In this document: positions 18,701 to 25,351 of the stretch, one piece after another
Layout of the letters: each line of letters begins with the position of its first letter
Position numbering within the stretch: position 1 is the stretch's first letter
Source of the DNA: Blautia sp.
GTDB lineage: Bacteria; Bacillota; Clostridia; Lachnospirales; Lachnospiraceae
Direction: 5' to 3'
NCBI GenBank assembly: GCA_030841965.1
Contig: JAUUSJ010000031.1
Coordinates: forward strand, 1 to 33,568
Length of the DNA: 33,568 nt
Made by a program: the position numbers and the translations under genes
The notes under the pieces: model-generated
Database searches by the model: none
Seen by the model: only the letters and a program-made list of their open reading frames with translations
What the model was told of the DNA's origin: nothing

Positions 18701-19930
18701 TGGAACAGCAAAATCAGAATCTGTACAAGAACCAATCGAATCCATCGCCTGTGAAATATTATTTCTGGCCTGCTTTTCATCTCCCATATAGGAATTCATT
18801 TTTCCAATCTGTAAATATACCTTTGCCTCATTTCCGTCTACTTCTTCCTCTTCTATCTTCCTCTCTAACTCAGAAATTAAGGTACCAACGATCGGATCCT
18901 TATACTTTTCCTTTATATTATCTATTTTTTGACATAAATTCTCATATTCGGATGAAGTTAATTTTTTCTTCTGTCTCTTTTTTATTTTTTCGAGTTGCCC
19001 TGTAACTGCTTCCATATCTTTTACAGAATACCGACAAAATTCCTCTTTAAAATCTCTTCTTCCTATATACCCGTTCATAAACAACTCAGACACTATCATA
19101 TATTCCTCGTAAGAAGAAGTTTTATCTAGATATTTAGCAATTTTTTCATATCGCCTTGCCAATATAGCTGCTTTTAATCTCAATTCCCTAACAAGATGTA
19201 TTTTCTCTAATGTCCTATTCTTCAAAACTATCTCTTCTATCAACTGAAACAAAGTTTCCGCTTCTGCACTATTATAATCATCCGACTCCAAAAAAAGTTG
19301 ATACTCCTCATTTACTTTTTTTAAAACTTCTACTATTTTCGTATCCTCTAAAAAATACGAACCTCTCTTAATATTATCGCAGATACATTGACTGAAAGAG
19401 CCAGCCTTATAAGTATTCGCCTTATTTATCATCTCTTGATTATAAGAAATTTCTGTACCTACAGATAAAGCATATGTATACATTTCCTCATCATAAGCCT
19501 CTGCCTGCATGATAGTGAATAACATTTGCTTTTCTTGCTTGTTATAAGAAATGTCATCTCTATTTGCAATTCCAAATGCTACCTGATAATTTCCTTTTAA
19601 AGCCTCCAAACGCGCCTTTGCAATTGATATATCTCCATCATAAATTCCATAGTCAATATATTCGTCTAATATCTGTTCCGCTAAATCATACTCTCCCGCA
19701 TCCATAAAAGCGTAACTTAAACTTAACATATCTGATTTAGAAACTTTATTTATAATAATCGCACTATTTTTTATCTGCCAAATACCAATGATAAAAGAAA
19801 ATGCACAAGCCATTATTAATAGCAATAAAAAAACTGCACGCTTTCGATTCCAAGCTCTACGCCTACATAAAATAATCATTACCACTATAACAGCTGGTAC
19901 TAATCCCATCCCAATTTGAACTATTCTCAT
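15749..19930 (-). CDS. Large membrane-anchored VWA-domain protein with helical repeats
   Basis: 1393 aa, the largest protein of the operon. Two N-terminal membrane helices (about 5-21 and 31-51) are followed by a TPR-like helical region (about 58-440). A von Willebrand factor A domain (about 543-720) has an intact MIDAS motif: D548-N-S-D-S, then GGTD near 600 and MTDGMD near 635. An IPT/TIG-like domain follows (about 780-880, LSPKMIYQ ... GTGF ... EFTV), then a long beta-rich region interrupted by a low-complexity Ser/Glu/Lys/Asn linker (about 1030-1095). VWA-MIDAS domains bind a metal ion and a protein ligand, so this is probably the scaffold or adhesin of the complex. There is no sortase motif. 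It has its own aggtaaaa site and a 72-nt gap from the gene before it. Confidence 0.85.
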   Translation of the reverse strand: MRIVQIGMGLVPAVIVVMIILCRRRAWNRKRAVFLLLLIMACAFSFIIGIWQIKNSAIIINKVSKSDMLSLSYAFMDAGEYDLAEQILDEYIDYGIYDGDISIAKARLEALKGNYQVAFGIANRDDISYNKQEKQMLFTIMQAEAYDEEMYTYALSVGTEISYNQEMINKANTYKAGSFSQCICDNIKRGSYFLEDTKIVEVLKKVNEEYQLFLESDDYNSAEAETLFQLIEEIVLKNRTLEKIHLVRELRLKAAILARRYEKIAKYLDKTSSYEEYMIVSELFMNGYIGRRDFKEEFCRYSVKDMEAVTGQLEKIKKRQKKKLTSSEYENLCQKIDNIKEKYKDPIVGTLISELERKIEEEEVDGNEAKVYLQIGKMNSYMGDEKQARNNISQAMDSIGSCTDSDFAVPMLELISISEGKAGENVKNVSEYVDRVMENTMPIRNDKREDETDIQNQGEINETKEEKMEFSNQMQEYILESASAITISHINTAEFETVKAKLTFSSDFSSDHVLQKEDIDVRDCGIDIEDFALEKIEYTEAQILLCCDNSDSMKKNIDILKAAVSSFVNGRAENENISLLTFNSGILGRVGFGSNDEQLKKMIDAMSARGGTDIYNTVLKSIQSFQSGEKVNKNMIVMTDGMDNEKADLDEIYDNIGRLAEQKGITVYTIGLGNEVDIDYLTAIAESTGGSFIYSPSGNELESFYRFIGNKMNHQYNLTYHAIDTMTMIDRELQVSLAKNSSIHGEKKYNLKVEEDSKFSTNNGICIYGLSPKMIYQSQEEQEVKLSGTGFKKEMNLTVKLIGNVSYEINTEYIDEKNIRLKLPVGLLADTYDVEIRIDGRSIYLQNEFTVINPGSEDVLDFGPYHFVAANISDTGSGYELIGNVTMNEWLHFRGRIRLEGRITGEVLTLIDNQGAYVEYNQSTAEGLGKALAKQGVNVNLSGLGSVNLYKNPELAKAVEILSVKMYTALNLPRVDMKLLPEQVQLSFHMASTMLPFQQNLLTTNENVSPFDFEFDAKCEGVITGKNIGIKIDTTWSKKSSEDSEKESGKKENNENNSSVDEKKESDTKSDSQKESSNTVSEVEKTENNNTKKQKKYKSGNFSNSPIYIDFNNSAVKIDTLENDYYLKFSVKMKDLFGIEGVMVELAWEEQQLNEVKLGIDAKVTTYIANVPVTFSNFSLKAILPERELLTVEKLLQTTLEGKLDVEMLNVKEVFPKISKYFSEDTQKLCVLSMPETTFSVNLGKIFFEFDASLWFMKKAKIAETTVKLGNFRFQNELLQADEDTKGLFASMKVGPVWETENWRVEATCEGASNAHARFVGVEAEGVLSASFKLWIFEVKTEKEAEAVVGIRLPKGEKARLVFAFKYEEDGEKKSKMLYIDQDGNLSDKSDYL

Positions 19931-20002
19931 TTTTACCTGTCCCCTTGTATATTAAAACGCCATACCTACTTTACAGGTGAGCATATATAAATTATCCTTA
20001 CT

Positions 20003-20605
20003 TTATTCTCTCAATGATTCTCCAGCAATTATATCCATTTTTCTTCCTAGTACAAAAGCTATACATGATAAAATCCCAAATAATAATCCCTTTGACACTA
20101 TTTGTCTGTACGCCATTCCTATCGAATATACTAAAAGATAAACAGTTTTTTCAAAAAACACCTCTCTTAAAATCAAACTAATTGCCACCATTATAAGCAT
20201 CATACTAAGTAAAATAATTGTTTGAAATATTCCAATTATATACTTATTGGAACTAAACTTATAAAAAAATAAAATAAAAACTGCTCCAATTCCATAAAAT
20301 GCACCTACACAATATAAAATCCAAAATCCTATTGGATTCCCACATATCTCTAAAACTAATTTAAAATCTTCCATATAATCAGCAGTATTTTTTACATATA
20401 TAAACACAAGCAGTACCAATAAAATAAAACCAGTCCAAAACAAAATTTCCTGAACTTTAATTTGTATCTCAGGTAATTGTATTTTTCGCTTTCTTTTTTT
20501 CTCCTTCTCGTTTTTTACTGTATTTTGCACTTTTACCCCACATCTTGGACAAAACTCTTCCGTTTCCAGTCTTTTTCCACAATTCGTACAAAATTTTGTA
20601 TCCAT
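20003..20605 (-). CDS. Zinc-ribbon multi-pass membrane protein
   Basis: 200 aa. The zinc ribbon CTNCG-(9)-CPRCG is at residues 6-22, followed by a Lys/Glu-rich linker with KKRKRKIQ, then four membrane helices (about 53-70, 88-110, 122-145 and 165-190). I place the start at 20605 because ggggaagg precedes it; a further in-frame ATG 15 nt upstream is possible. It begins 21 nt after the previous gene. The hydrophobic part matches no transporter family I know and has no charged residues typical of a channel pore; it may be an integral-membrane hub of the complex. Confidence 0.78.
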   Translation of the reverse strand: MDTKFCTNCGKRLETEEFCPRCGVKVQNTVKNEKEKKRKRKIQLPEIQIKVQEILFWTGFILLVLLVFIYVKNTADYMEDFKLVLEICGNPIGFWILYCVGAFYGIGAVFILFFYKFSSNKYIIGIFQTIILLSMMLIMVAISLILREVFFEKTVYLLVYSIGMAYRQIVSKGLLFGILSCIAFVLGRKMDIIAGESLRE

Positions 20606-20626
20606 TTTTCCTTCCCCCATCTACTA

Positions 20627-21034
20627 TTATTGTAATTTATTTCCACATTTCGCACAAAATTTCGACTCTGTCCTATTAACAAAGCCACAGTCCGCACATC
20701 TTATTCCATCCTCCATAGCTATATTGTTCATTTCTGTTGCTCCCTTTTCTCTTCTTTCCATATTTTTCAAATTCATATTACATTCTTCTATTTGTTTCTC
20801 ATAACCTATTATCTCATCACAAATTTCTTGAAAGTTTTCTACTGAGATTTCATTTTGCACCTGTAGATTATACGCCAACGTCCCTAACTGTTGTATTAGA
20901 TTATATTTTTTTTGCTCTAGTTCATTTATCTGCGTATTAACCTGAGCCCTTTCCATAATTAATTTTGAACTTTCCCCTAACTTATTCACTTGTTTATTAA
21001 ATTTAACAAGCATACCATCCAAAAAATCTGACAT
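20627..21034 (-). CDS. Soluble coiled-coil protein with C-terminal zinc ribbon
   Basis: 135 aa, first gene of the zinc-ribbon operon. It is predicted to be almost wholly helical, with heptad-like stretches (QVNTQINELEQKKYNLIQQL; later EQIEECNMNLKNMERR), and ends in a zinc ribbon CADCG-(12)-CAKCG. It has no membrane segment, so it is the only purely cytoplasmic member and may organise the zinc-ribbon tails of the others. The start at 21034 has a strong ggaggaaatttt site; longer in-frame upstream starts would read through the promoter region. The family ('zinc ribbon domain-containing protein') is common in Firmicutes without a known role. Confidence 0.85.
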   Translation of the reverse strand: MSDFLDGMLVKFNKQVNKLGESSKLIMERAQVNTQINELEQKKYNLIQQLGTLAYNLQVQNEISVENFQEICDEIIGYEKQIEECNMNLKNMERREKGATEMNNIAMEDGIRCADCGFVNRTESKFCAKCGNKLQ

Positions 21035-21106
21035 AAAATTTCCTCCTTGTGATTTAAATATTTTATTAAATAAACATATTATTTTACTTAAAATAGATAT
21101 TAATGT

Positions 21107-21115
21107 ATTATAACA
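21107..21115 (-). promoter_or_regulatory. Extended -10 promoter of the zinc-ribbon operon
   Basis: On the minus strand, tgttataat (TG-N-TATAAT) lies about 72 nt ahead of the first start codon and after an A-rich tract; I see no good -35. It would give a leader of roughly 65 nt. The inverted repeat at 21191-21244 lies about 80 nt further upstream. A weak plus-strand promoter for the HTH gene (ttgtat, 16 nt, tatatt) can be placed between 21270 and 21310. Confidence 0.5.
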
Positions 21116-21190
21116 CAACATTTTTTTCTTTTTTCTTTTAACGTAATAAGAAGTCATATTAATGTAAAAAATAACCTTCCATACTTATTA

Positions 21191-21244
21191 TATCTTCTAT
21201 AAAACGAATATATTGATTTTATTATATTCGTTTTATAGAAGATA
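21191..21244. promoter_or_regulatory. Perfect 22-bp inverted repeat between divergent genes
   Basis: Arm 1 (21191-21212) begins tatcttctataaaacgaata and arm 2 (21223-21244) is its exact reverse complement; the spacer is 10 nt (ttgattttat). It lies in the roughly 310-nt region between the zinc-ribbon operon and the divergent HTH gene, with no T run after either arm. A protein operator is therefore likelier than a terminator, possibly for the adjacent HTH protein (inference). Confidence 0.75.
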
Positions 21245-21344
21245 GTCAACTAAAAAAAGATATATTATTCTTAAATTGTATTTATTACCAATATTTTTAT
21301 ATTTCTTCCATTTATTGGATTAAATTCACTCGGGAGGTGGATTA

Positions 21345-21563
21345 ATGATTGACTATTCCCCTTTTTGGGATACTTTAGAAAAATCAACTGAAAATTGGTA
21401 TACCTTAACTAACAAACATCATCTATCTCATAGTACTCTACATCGTTTAAAACATAATAAAGATATTTCTACTAAGACTATTAACGAACTATGCTGGCTT
21501 TTAGATTGTGATGTAAAAGACATTGTGCGATATATTCCTTCTCAGGAAGATCAGCACCTTTAA
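21345..21563 (+). CDS. Small Cro/C1-type HTH regulator
   Basis: 72 aa, essentially a single XRE-type helix-turn-helix of the YozG/HTH_26 kind: LTNKHHLSHSTLHRLKHNKD, then TKTINELCWLLDCDVKDIVRYI. There is no ligand-binding or dimerisation extension. The start is well supported by gggaggtgg 6 nt upstream. It is divergent from the zinc-ribbon operon, with a perfect 22-bp inverted repeat between them, so it probably controls that operon and itself. In characterised relatives such small proteins are repressors, but activation cannot be excluded. Confidence 0.85.
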   Translation: MIDYSPFWDTLEKSTENWYTLTNKHHLSHSTLHRLKHNKDISTKTINELCWLLDCDVKDIVRYIPSQEDQHL

Positions 21564-21622
21564 TTTTTTTTATTTATTTCGTCCTACAAATCTATCTTTT
21601 TAAAATTTCTAGACATAAAATA

Positions 21623-21664
21623 AACCTCTTTTATTAGACTCTCATCCAATAAAAGAGGTTATTT
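21623..21664. terminator. Terminator hairpin, probably bidirectional
   Basis: A perfect 13-bp stem (aacctcttttatt 21623-21635, aataaaagaggtt 21648-21660) with a 12-nt loop is followed by atttta on the plus strand and tatttta on the minus strand. It lies 60 nt after the HTH gene and just past the small minus-strand reading frame. Confidence 0.75.
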
Positions 21665-21695
21665 TAAACACGATTATAGAAAAAGCACTCCTATC

Positions 21696-21881
21696 TTATA
21701 TTCGTTTGATACACCCATCTCCTTTCTTCTCTATAATCTTTTCTACTTTTAACAAACTTTCTTTCTCCATTTTTACATCAATAAAAGAACTTAAACTCTC
21801 TAATCCACTCTTATATACTAACACCATTTCTTTCCATACTCCCCCTTCCTTAGTCCTAGTATATATTTCAAAATCAGACAT
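21696..21881 (-). CDS. Possible small protein, 61 aa
   Basis: A 61-codon frame, charged and soluble in composition (TRTKEGGVWKEMVLVYKSGL, later KVEKIIEKKGDGCIKRI), with a terminator hairpin 35 nt downstream. The gagagg ahead of its ATG is too close to be a good ribosome binding site. A second start with better spacing (aggaaagagattg then ATG) is out of frame and gives a short product. The 21564-21943 spacer holds otherwise only the terminator. I do not recognise the protein; it may be real or chance. Confidence 0.35.
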   Translation of the reverse strand: MSDFEIYTRTKEGGVWKEMVLVYKSGLESLSSFIDVKMEKESLLKVEKIIEKKGDGCIKRI

Positions 21882-21943
21882 CCTCTCATCAAGCGCATCA
21901 ATCTCTTTCCTCTAAACAAATATATAAAGCATATATCCACCTA

Positions 21944-22528
21944 TCAAGTAATAGATTCTGTATAAATTAAGATTTTTTTAATTGTATTCAATGCAACCTC
22001 CACAAGGTCATAACTTCCATGATGCAAACACCAATCATAAATATTTCCACGTGAGATTCTAAGCAATTCTCCAATTAAAACCTGTGGAGATTCTTTAATC
22101 TGATACTCAAGCAAATATTCTTTCGCTGTTGCTGTTAACTCTTCATAGAAAAATCGATTTTCTTCCAGAATAAAAGGTTTATCAAACAACAATTGCGTAC
22201 GAAAAATCTGCGTTGCGGCATAATGCCCGATATCATGAATACTTAATAACTCCACCTCAAACAGATAAAGAAGCTTTTCTCTTGAACTGTCAAATGATTT
22301 TTCTGCAAGAAAATGTTCTCTTAATGTATTGTCAAAATACTCATACTCCATCTGCAAAATTTCTTCTTTATTTTGAAAATGATGATAAAACGTACCGATA
22401 GAAATATTACATTTCTTACAGATATCCCGAACCGTCATAGCCTCAAAAGGAATAGTATTTAACATATCCGTCACTGTAGTAATTATTTTATTATGTGTAA
22501 TCTGGTATTGTTCTTTTTTCTTATTCAT
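21944..22528 (-). CDS. TetR/AcrR-family transcriptional regulator
   Basis: 194 aa. The N-terminal TetR HTH is clear: FEAMTVRDICKKCNISIGTF, then YHHFQNKEEIL (about 29-57). The helical C-terminal ligand domain is diverged, as usual for the family. It is divergent from the flavin oxidoreductase gene, the classic TetR arrangement, so it probably represses that gene and itself until a substrate or related compound binds. No Shine-Dalgarno sequence precedes the ATG, and a -10-like TAATAT ends 7 nt before it, which suggests a leaderless or near-leaderless transcript. Confidence 0.88.
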   Translation of the reverse strand: MNKKKEQYQITHNKIITTVTDMLNTIPFEAMTVRDICKKCNISIGTFYHHFQNKEEILQMEYEYFDNTLREHFLAEKSFDSSREKLLYLFEVELLSIHDIGHYAATQIFRTQLLFDKPFILEENRFFYEELTATAKEYLLEYQIKESPQVLIGELLRISRGNIYDWCLHHGSYDLVEVALNTIKKILIYTESIT

Positions 22529-22535
22529 AGTCTTT

Positions 22536-22565
22536 ATATTATCATATGTACTAACAAATTTTCAA
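22536..22565 (-). promoter_or_regulatory. Promoter of the TetR gene, possibly leaderless
   Basis: On the minus strand, ttgaaa, an 18-nt spacer and TAATAT (22536-22541, preceded by TGA as an extended -10) end 7 nt before the ATG at 22528. Transcription would then start at or within a base or two of the start codon. Confidence 0.45.
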
Positions 22566-22645
22566 TCCAATTTTAATAAAAAAATATAATTCCATTCAAT
22601 ACATTAGACAATTCACCCATCCCTTAACCTTATAAGTTTTATAAA

Positions 22646-22913
22646 GTTTTGCCAGTACACAGCCAAGAGAGTCCGTAGATATGTCCTCGAAAAACGATAG
22701 AGAGTGGAGCGGTTTTTCGATATACTTAGCTTTGCCGCTGGAGCACTGTTTGAGTGCCGAAGGCGCGAGTTTGCGGGAAGCGGCAAAAATCAGCGTATGT
22801 CGAAAAACCGTGGGAACGAACGTGTTTTTCGAGGACATATCTACGGACTCTCTTAGCGTCTCCCCCCACTCTTTTATCATCCCTTCCCACTCTCTTAGCG
22901 TCTCCCCCCACTC
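22646..22913 (+). repeat. Long-hairpin element, copy B, with duplicated tail
   Basis: The best-formed copy. End 1 gttttgccagtacacagc (22646 on) is followed by arm 22669-22695, the conserved core, arm 22824-22850 and end 2 ctctcttagcgtctcc. Perfect pairing extends outward to 31 bp (22665-22695 with 22824-22854). Inner pairs include gcggtttttcg with cgaaaaaccg, tttgccgct with agcggcaaa, and an apex gtgcc-gaa-ggcgc. A 25-nt segment around end 2 (22847-22871) is repeated at 22889-22913. It fills most of the spacer between the TetR and flavoenzyme genes. Confidence 0.92.
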
Positions 22914-22965
22914 CAAAATCTCCCCACTAACAAAAATTTTCTTCTATCCATACACCCAAATCCCA

Positions 22966-23014
22966 TTGACAAAACCCCCTCTAAGCCTTATAATAAATAT
23001 ACCGAACAACGTTC
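22966..23014 (+). promoter_or_regulatory. Consensus promoter and candidate TetR operator
   Basis: TTGACA (22966-22971), a 17-nt spacer and TATAAT (22989-22994) form a perfect sigma-70/sigma-A promoter. At the expected start, gaac-aac-gttc (23004-23014) is a short inverted repeat where a TetR repressor could block transcription (inference). The ribosome binding site aaaggaggt follows before the ATG at 23041. Confidence 0.75.
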
Positions 23015-23040
23015 AATAAAAAATAAAAGGAGGTATTTTT

Positions 23041-25077
23041 ATGGCTTATGAACATCTATTTTCCCCTGTAAAAATCGGTAATGTGGAGATTCCAAACCGA
23101 ATTGCATTAATGCCGATGGGCGTATTTTCACCTCGTATGATGAATCCAGATGGCTCTTACACAAAGGACGGAGCGGATTATTACATCGAAAGAGCTAAGG
23201 GCGGCACTGGATTAATCATCACTGGCTTAGTACCCCTTCCACCTGGTGGTCATCTTCCATCTATTATGAATAACCCTGCCACCTACACAGAGAATATGAA
23301 GTATCTGGCAGACGGCATTCATAAATACGGCTCAAAAGTATTCATTATGATATCTGCCCTATCCGGAAGATCTGGCGCCCCTGGAGACGTAGCCCCTTCT
23401 GCATTGCCAAATGTCTGGGACCCAAGAGGCGTACAAAAAGAAATGACAGTAGAAGAAATCCATCAATACGTAGAATGGTTTGCCATCGGAGCCAAAGCTG
23501 CCAAAGATGCCGGCATCGACGGTGTAGAAATCCATGCAGTTCACGAGGGATATCTACTCGACCAGTTTACCATCTCTGCATTTAATAAGCGCACCGACGA
23601 ATACGGCGGTTCTCTGGAAAATCGTCTGCGCTTCCCAATAGAGATTGTACAGGCAATCAAGGAAAAATGCGGACAAGACTTCCCTGTTTCCATCCGCTAT
23701 TCTGTAAAAAGCTATACAAAAGCATTTAACCGAGGAGCAGTTCCAGGAGAAGAATTTGAAGAGTTTGGAAGAGACTACGAAGAAAGTAAAAAAGTTGCCA
23801 GAATGCTCCAAGATGCCGGCTATGATATGCTCGATTGTGATAACGGAACTTATGATGCATGGTACTGGCCACATCCACCAGTCTATATGCCAAAAGCTTT
23901 GAATCTAAAAGACGTTGCCTTTATTAAACAAGCTGTGGATATTCCAGTCATCTGTGCCGGACGTTTTGATGACCCAGAACTGGCAGACAAGTCCATCGCA
24001 GAAGGCGCAATTGATATGATGGGTATGGGACGTCCATTATTGGCAGACCCTGATATCGCAAATAAATTTAAAGAAGAAAAACTAGACGATATTCGTCCAT
24101 GCATCTCCTGTCATTTCGGATGTCTTGCACGAATTTTCCAGATTGACATGGAAAAACTGGCTACAAAAGATATTTCCTGCGCATTGAATCCTAGATGCGG
24201 CATGGAAAACCATTACAATATCACCAAGGCAGACACGAAAAAGAAAATCGCCGTTGTCGGCGGTGGAATTGCCGGTATGGAAGCTGCCAGAGTCTGCGCA
24301 TTGCGTGGTCACGAAGTAGATTTATACGAGAAAAAGGATATACTAGGTGGAGTCTTTATTGCAGCGGCCGCATTTGACTTTAAAGATGACGATAGGCGTC
24401 TACTAGAATGGTACCGTAAACAGATGAAAGATACCGGCGTCAATGTATTATTAAACACAGAATTTAGACCAGAAGATAAAGAACAATACGATGAAATCTT
24501 TGTTGCGACAGGAGCAGTGGAAAAGAAATTACAAACTCCTGGATTTGAACAGCCAAATATCCGTTATGCGATAGATGCGCTAATGAATCAAAATATTAAA
24601 AATCAAAATGTTGTCATCGTAGGTGGAGGCTTGACTGGATGCGAGTTAGCCTACGACCTAGCAAGGAAAAATAAAAAAGTAACATTGGTAGAAGCCTGTC
24701 CAACGATTATGAATGTGGAGGGATTATCAGCCGCCAATTATAATTGTCTCGTAGATTTAATGGAATATTATAAAGTTGATATCCTCAAAAATTCTAAAGT
24801 TGTCAAATATGAGGACGGAAAAGCCTATATCGAAACAACTACATACAATGAACCAAATATCAAGGACAGAGCGATAAACCAAAGCCTTCAGGGAATCCGA
24901 AAGATTACCAAACCAGTAGATGCTGATACCGTAATCGTGTCTGTCGGATACAGTTCTGACAGAGAACTATACAATGCGATTAAAGCAGATAATGTGCATT
25001 TATTAGGCGACGCCGAGTCTCCTTCTAATCTGATGGGATGTATCTGGTCTGCCTACACAACATGCCTAAATATCTAA
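23041..25077 (+). CDS. NADH:flavin oxidoreductase, Old Yellow Enzyme / 2,4-dienoyl-CoA reductase type
   Basis: 678 aa, the full-length three-part enzyme. An FMN-binding TIM barrel (about 1-350, opening LFSPVKIGNVEIPNRIALMP, with HEGYLLDQF and DEYGGSLENR near 165-195) is followed by a 4Fe-4S cluster segment (about 350-390, CISCHFGCL then CALNPRCG). Then come an FAD-binding fold (VVGGGIAGMEAA near 405) and an NAD(P)-binding fold (VIVGGGLTGCEL near 524). Relatives are FadH, 2-enoate reductases and the bile-acid enzymes BaiCD/BaiH, which reduce carbon-carbon double bonds in anaerobes. The substrate cannot be told from sequence. It is alone on its transcript, has a consensus promoter and aaaggaggt, and is divergent from a TetR gene. 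Confidence 0.9.
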   Translation: MAYEHLFSPVKIGNVEIPNRIALMPMGVFSPRMMNPDGSYTKDGADYYIERAKGGTGLIITGLVPLPPGGHLPSIMNNPATYTENMKYLADGIHKYGSKVFIMISALSGRSGAPGDVAPSALPNVWDPRGVQKEMTVEEIHQYVEWFAIGAKAAKDAGIDGVEIHAVHEGYLLDQFTISAFNKRTDEYGGSLENRLRFPIEIVQAIKEKCGQDFPVSIRYSVKSYTKAFNRGAVPGEEFEEFGRDYEESKKVARMLQDAGYDMLDCDNGTYDAWYWPHPPVYMPKALNLKDVAFIKQAVDIPVICAGRFDDPELADKSIAEGAIDMMGMGRPLLADPDIANKFKEEKLDDIRPCISCHFGCLARIFQIDMEKLATKDISCALNPRCGMENHYNITKADTKKKIAVVGGGIAGMEAARVCALRGHEVDLYEKKDILGGVFIAAAAFDFKDDDRRLLEWYRKQMKDTGVNVLLNTEFRPEDKEQYDEIFVATGAVEKKLQTPGFEQPNIRYAIDALMNQNIKNQNVVIVGGGLTGCELAYDLARKNKKVTLVEACPTIMNVEGLSAANYNCLVDLMEYYKVDILKNSKVVKYEDGKAYIETTTYNEPNIKDRAINQSLQGIRKITKPVDADTVIVSVGYSSDRELYNAIKADNVHLLGDAESPSNLMGCIWSAYTTCLNI

Positions 25078-25163
25078 TACTGTATCAACTGCATCCATCG
25101 TTGAGAGCGATATACTCTCGATTTAAATTATGGCAGTAATAAAAAACGAAAAGACTTTATAAG

Positions 25164-25212
25164 AAAAAGCTCGCTAAAAATTTTATCTGGATTTTTAGCG
25201 AGCTTTTTTCAA
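25164..25212. terminator. Strong bidirectional terminator
   Basis: An 18-bp perfect stem (aaaaagctcgctaaaaat 25164-25181, its complement 25191-25208) with a 9-nt loop has T runs on both strands. It ends the flavoenzyme transcript and could also end the convergent kinase transcript. Confidence 0.9.
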
Positions 25213-25227
25213 TTTAACTTCTAAATT

Positions 25228-25245
25228 TATCAGTTATAACTGATA
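25228..25245. repeat. Perfect 18-bp palindrome
   Basis: tatcagttataactgata is its own reverse complement and is followed by cttttttattg. It lies between convergent genes, so it may be a second weak terminator or a protein site; no promoter is nearby. Confidence 0.5.
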
Positions 25246-25291
25246 CTTTTTTATTGATAGAGTAAAATTCCTGTAAATAAAAATCGACGAA

Positions 25292-25311
25292 CTCTCTTCG
25301 CATCTATCCCC
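25292..25311. repeat. Possible solo end of a hairpin element
   Basis: ctctcttcgcatctatcccc matches end 2 of the long-hairpin elements (copy E on the minus strand reads ctctcttcgcgtctgtcccc) at 18 of 20 positions. No body is attached, so it looks like a relic. Confidence 0.4.
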
Positions 25312-25351
25312 ATTACACAATTATCCAACTAACCAAAACTTTACGCCATCC

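Noticed and set aside
21191..21244. Rho-independent terminator
   Set aside because: It lies between divergent genes and neither arm is followed by a T run.
22646..22861. Insertion sequence with a transposase
   Set aside because: The element is only about 210 bp and no transposase gene is found anywhere in the window; at most it is a non-autonomous element.
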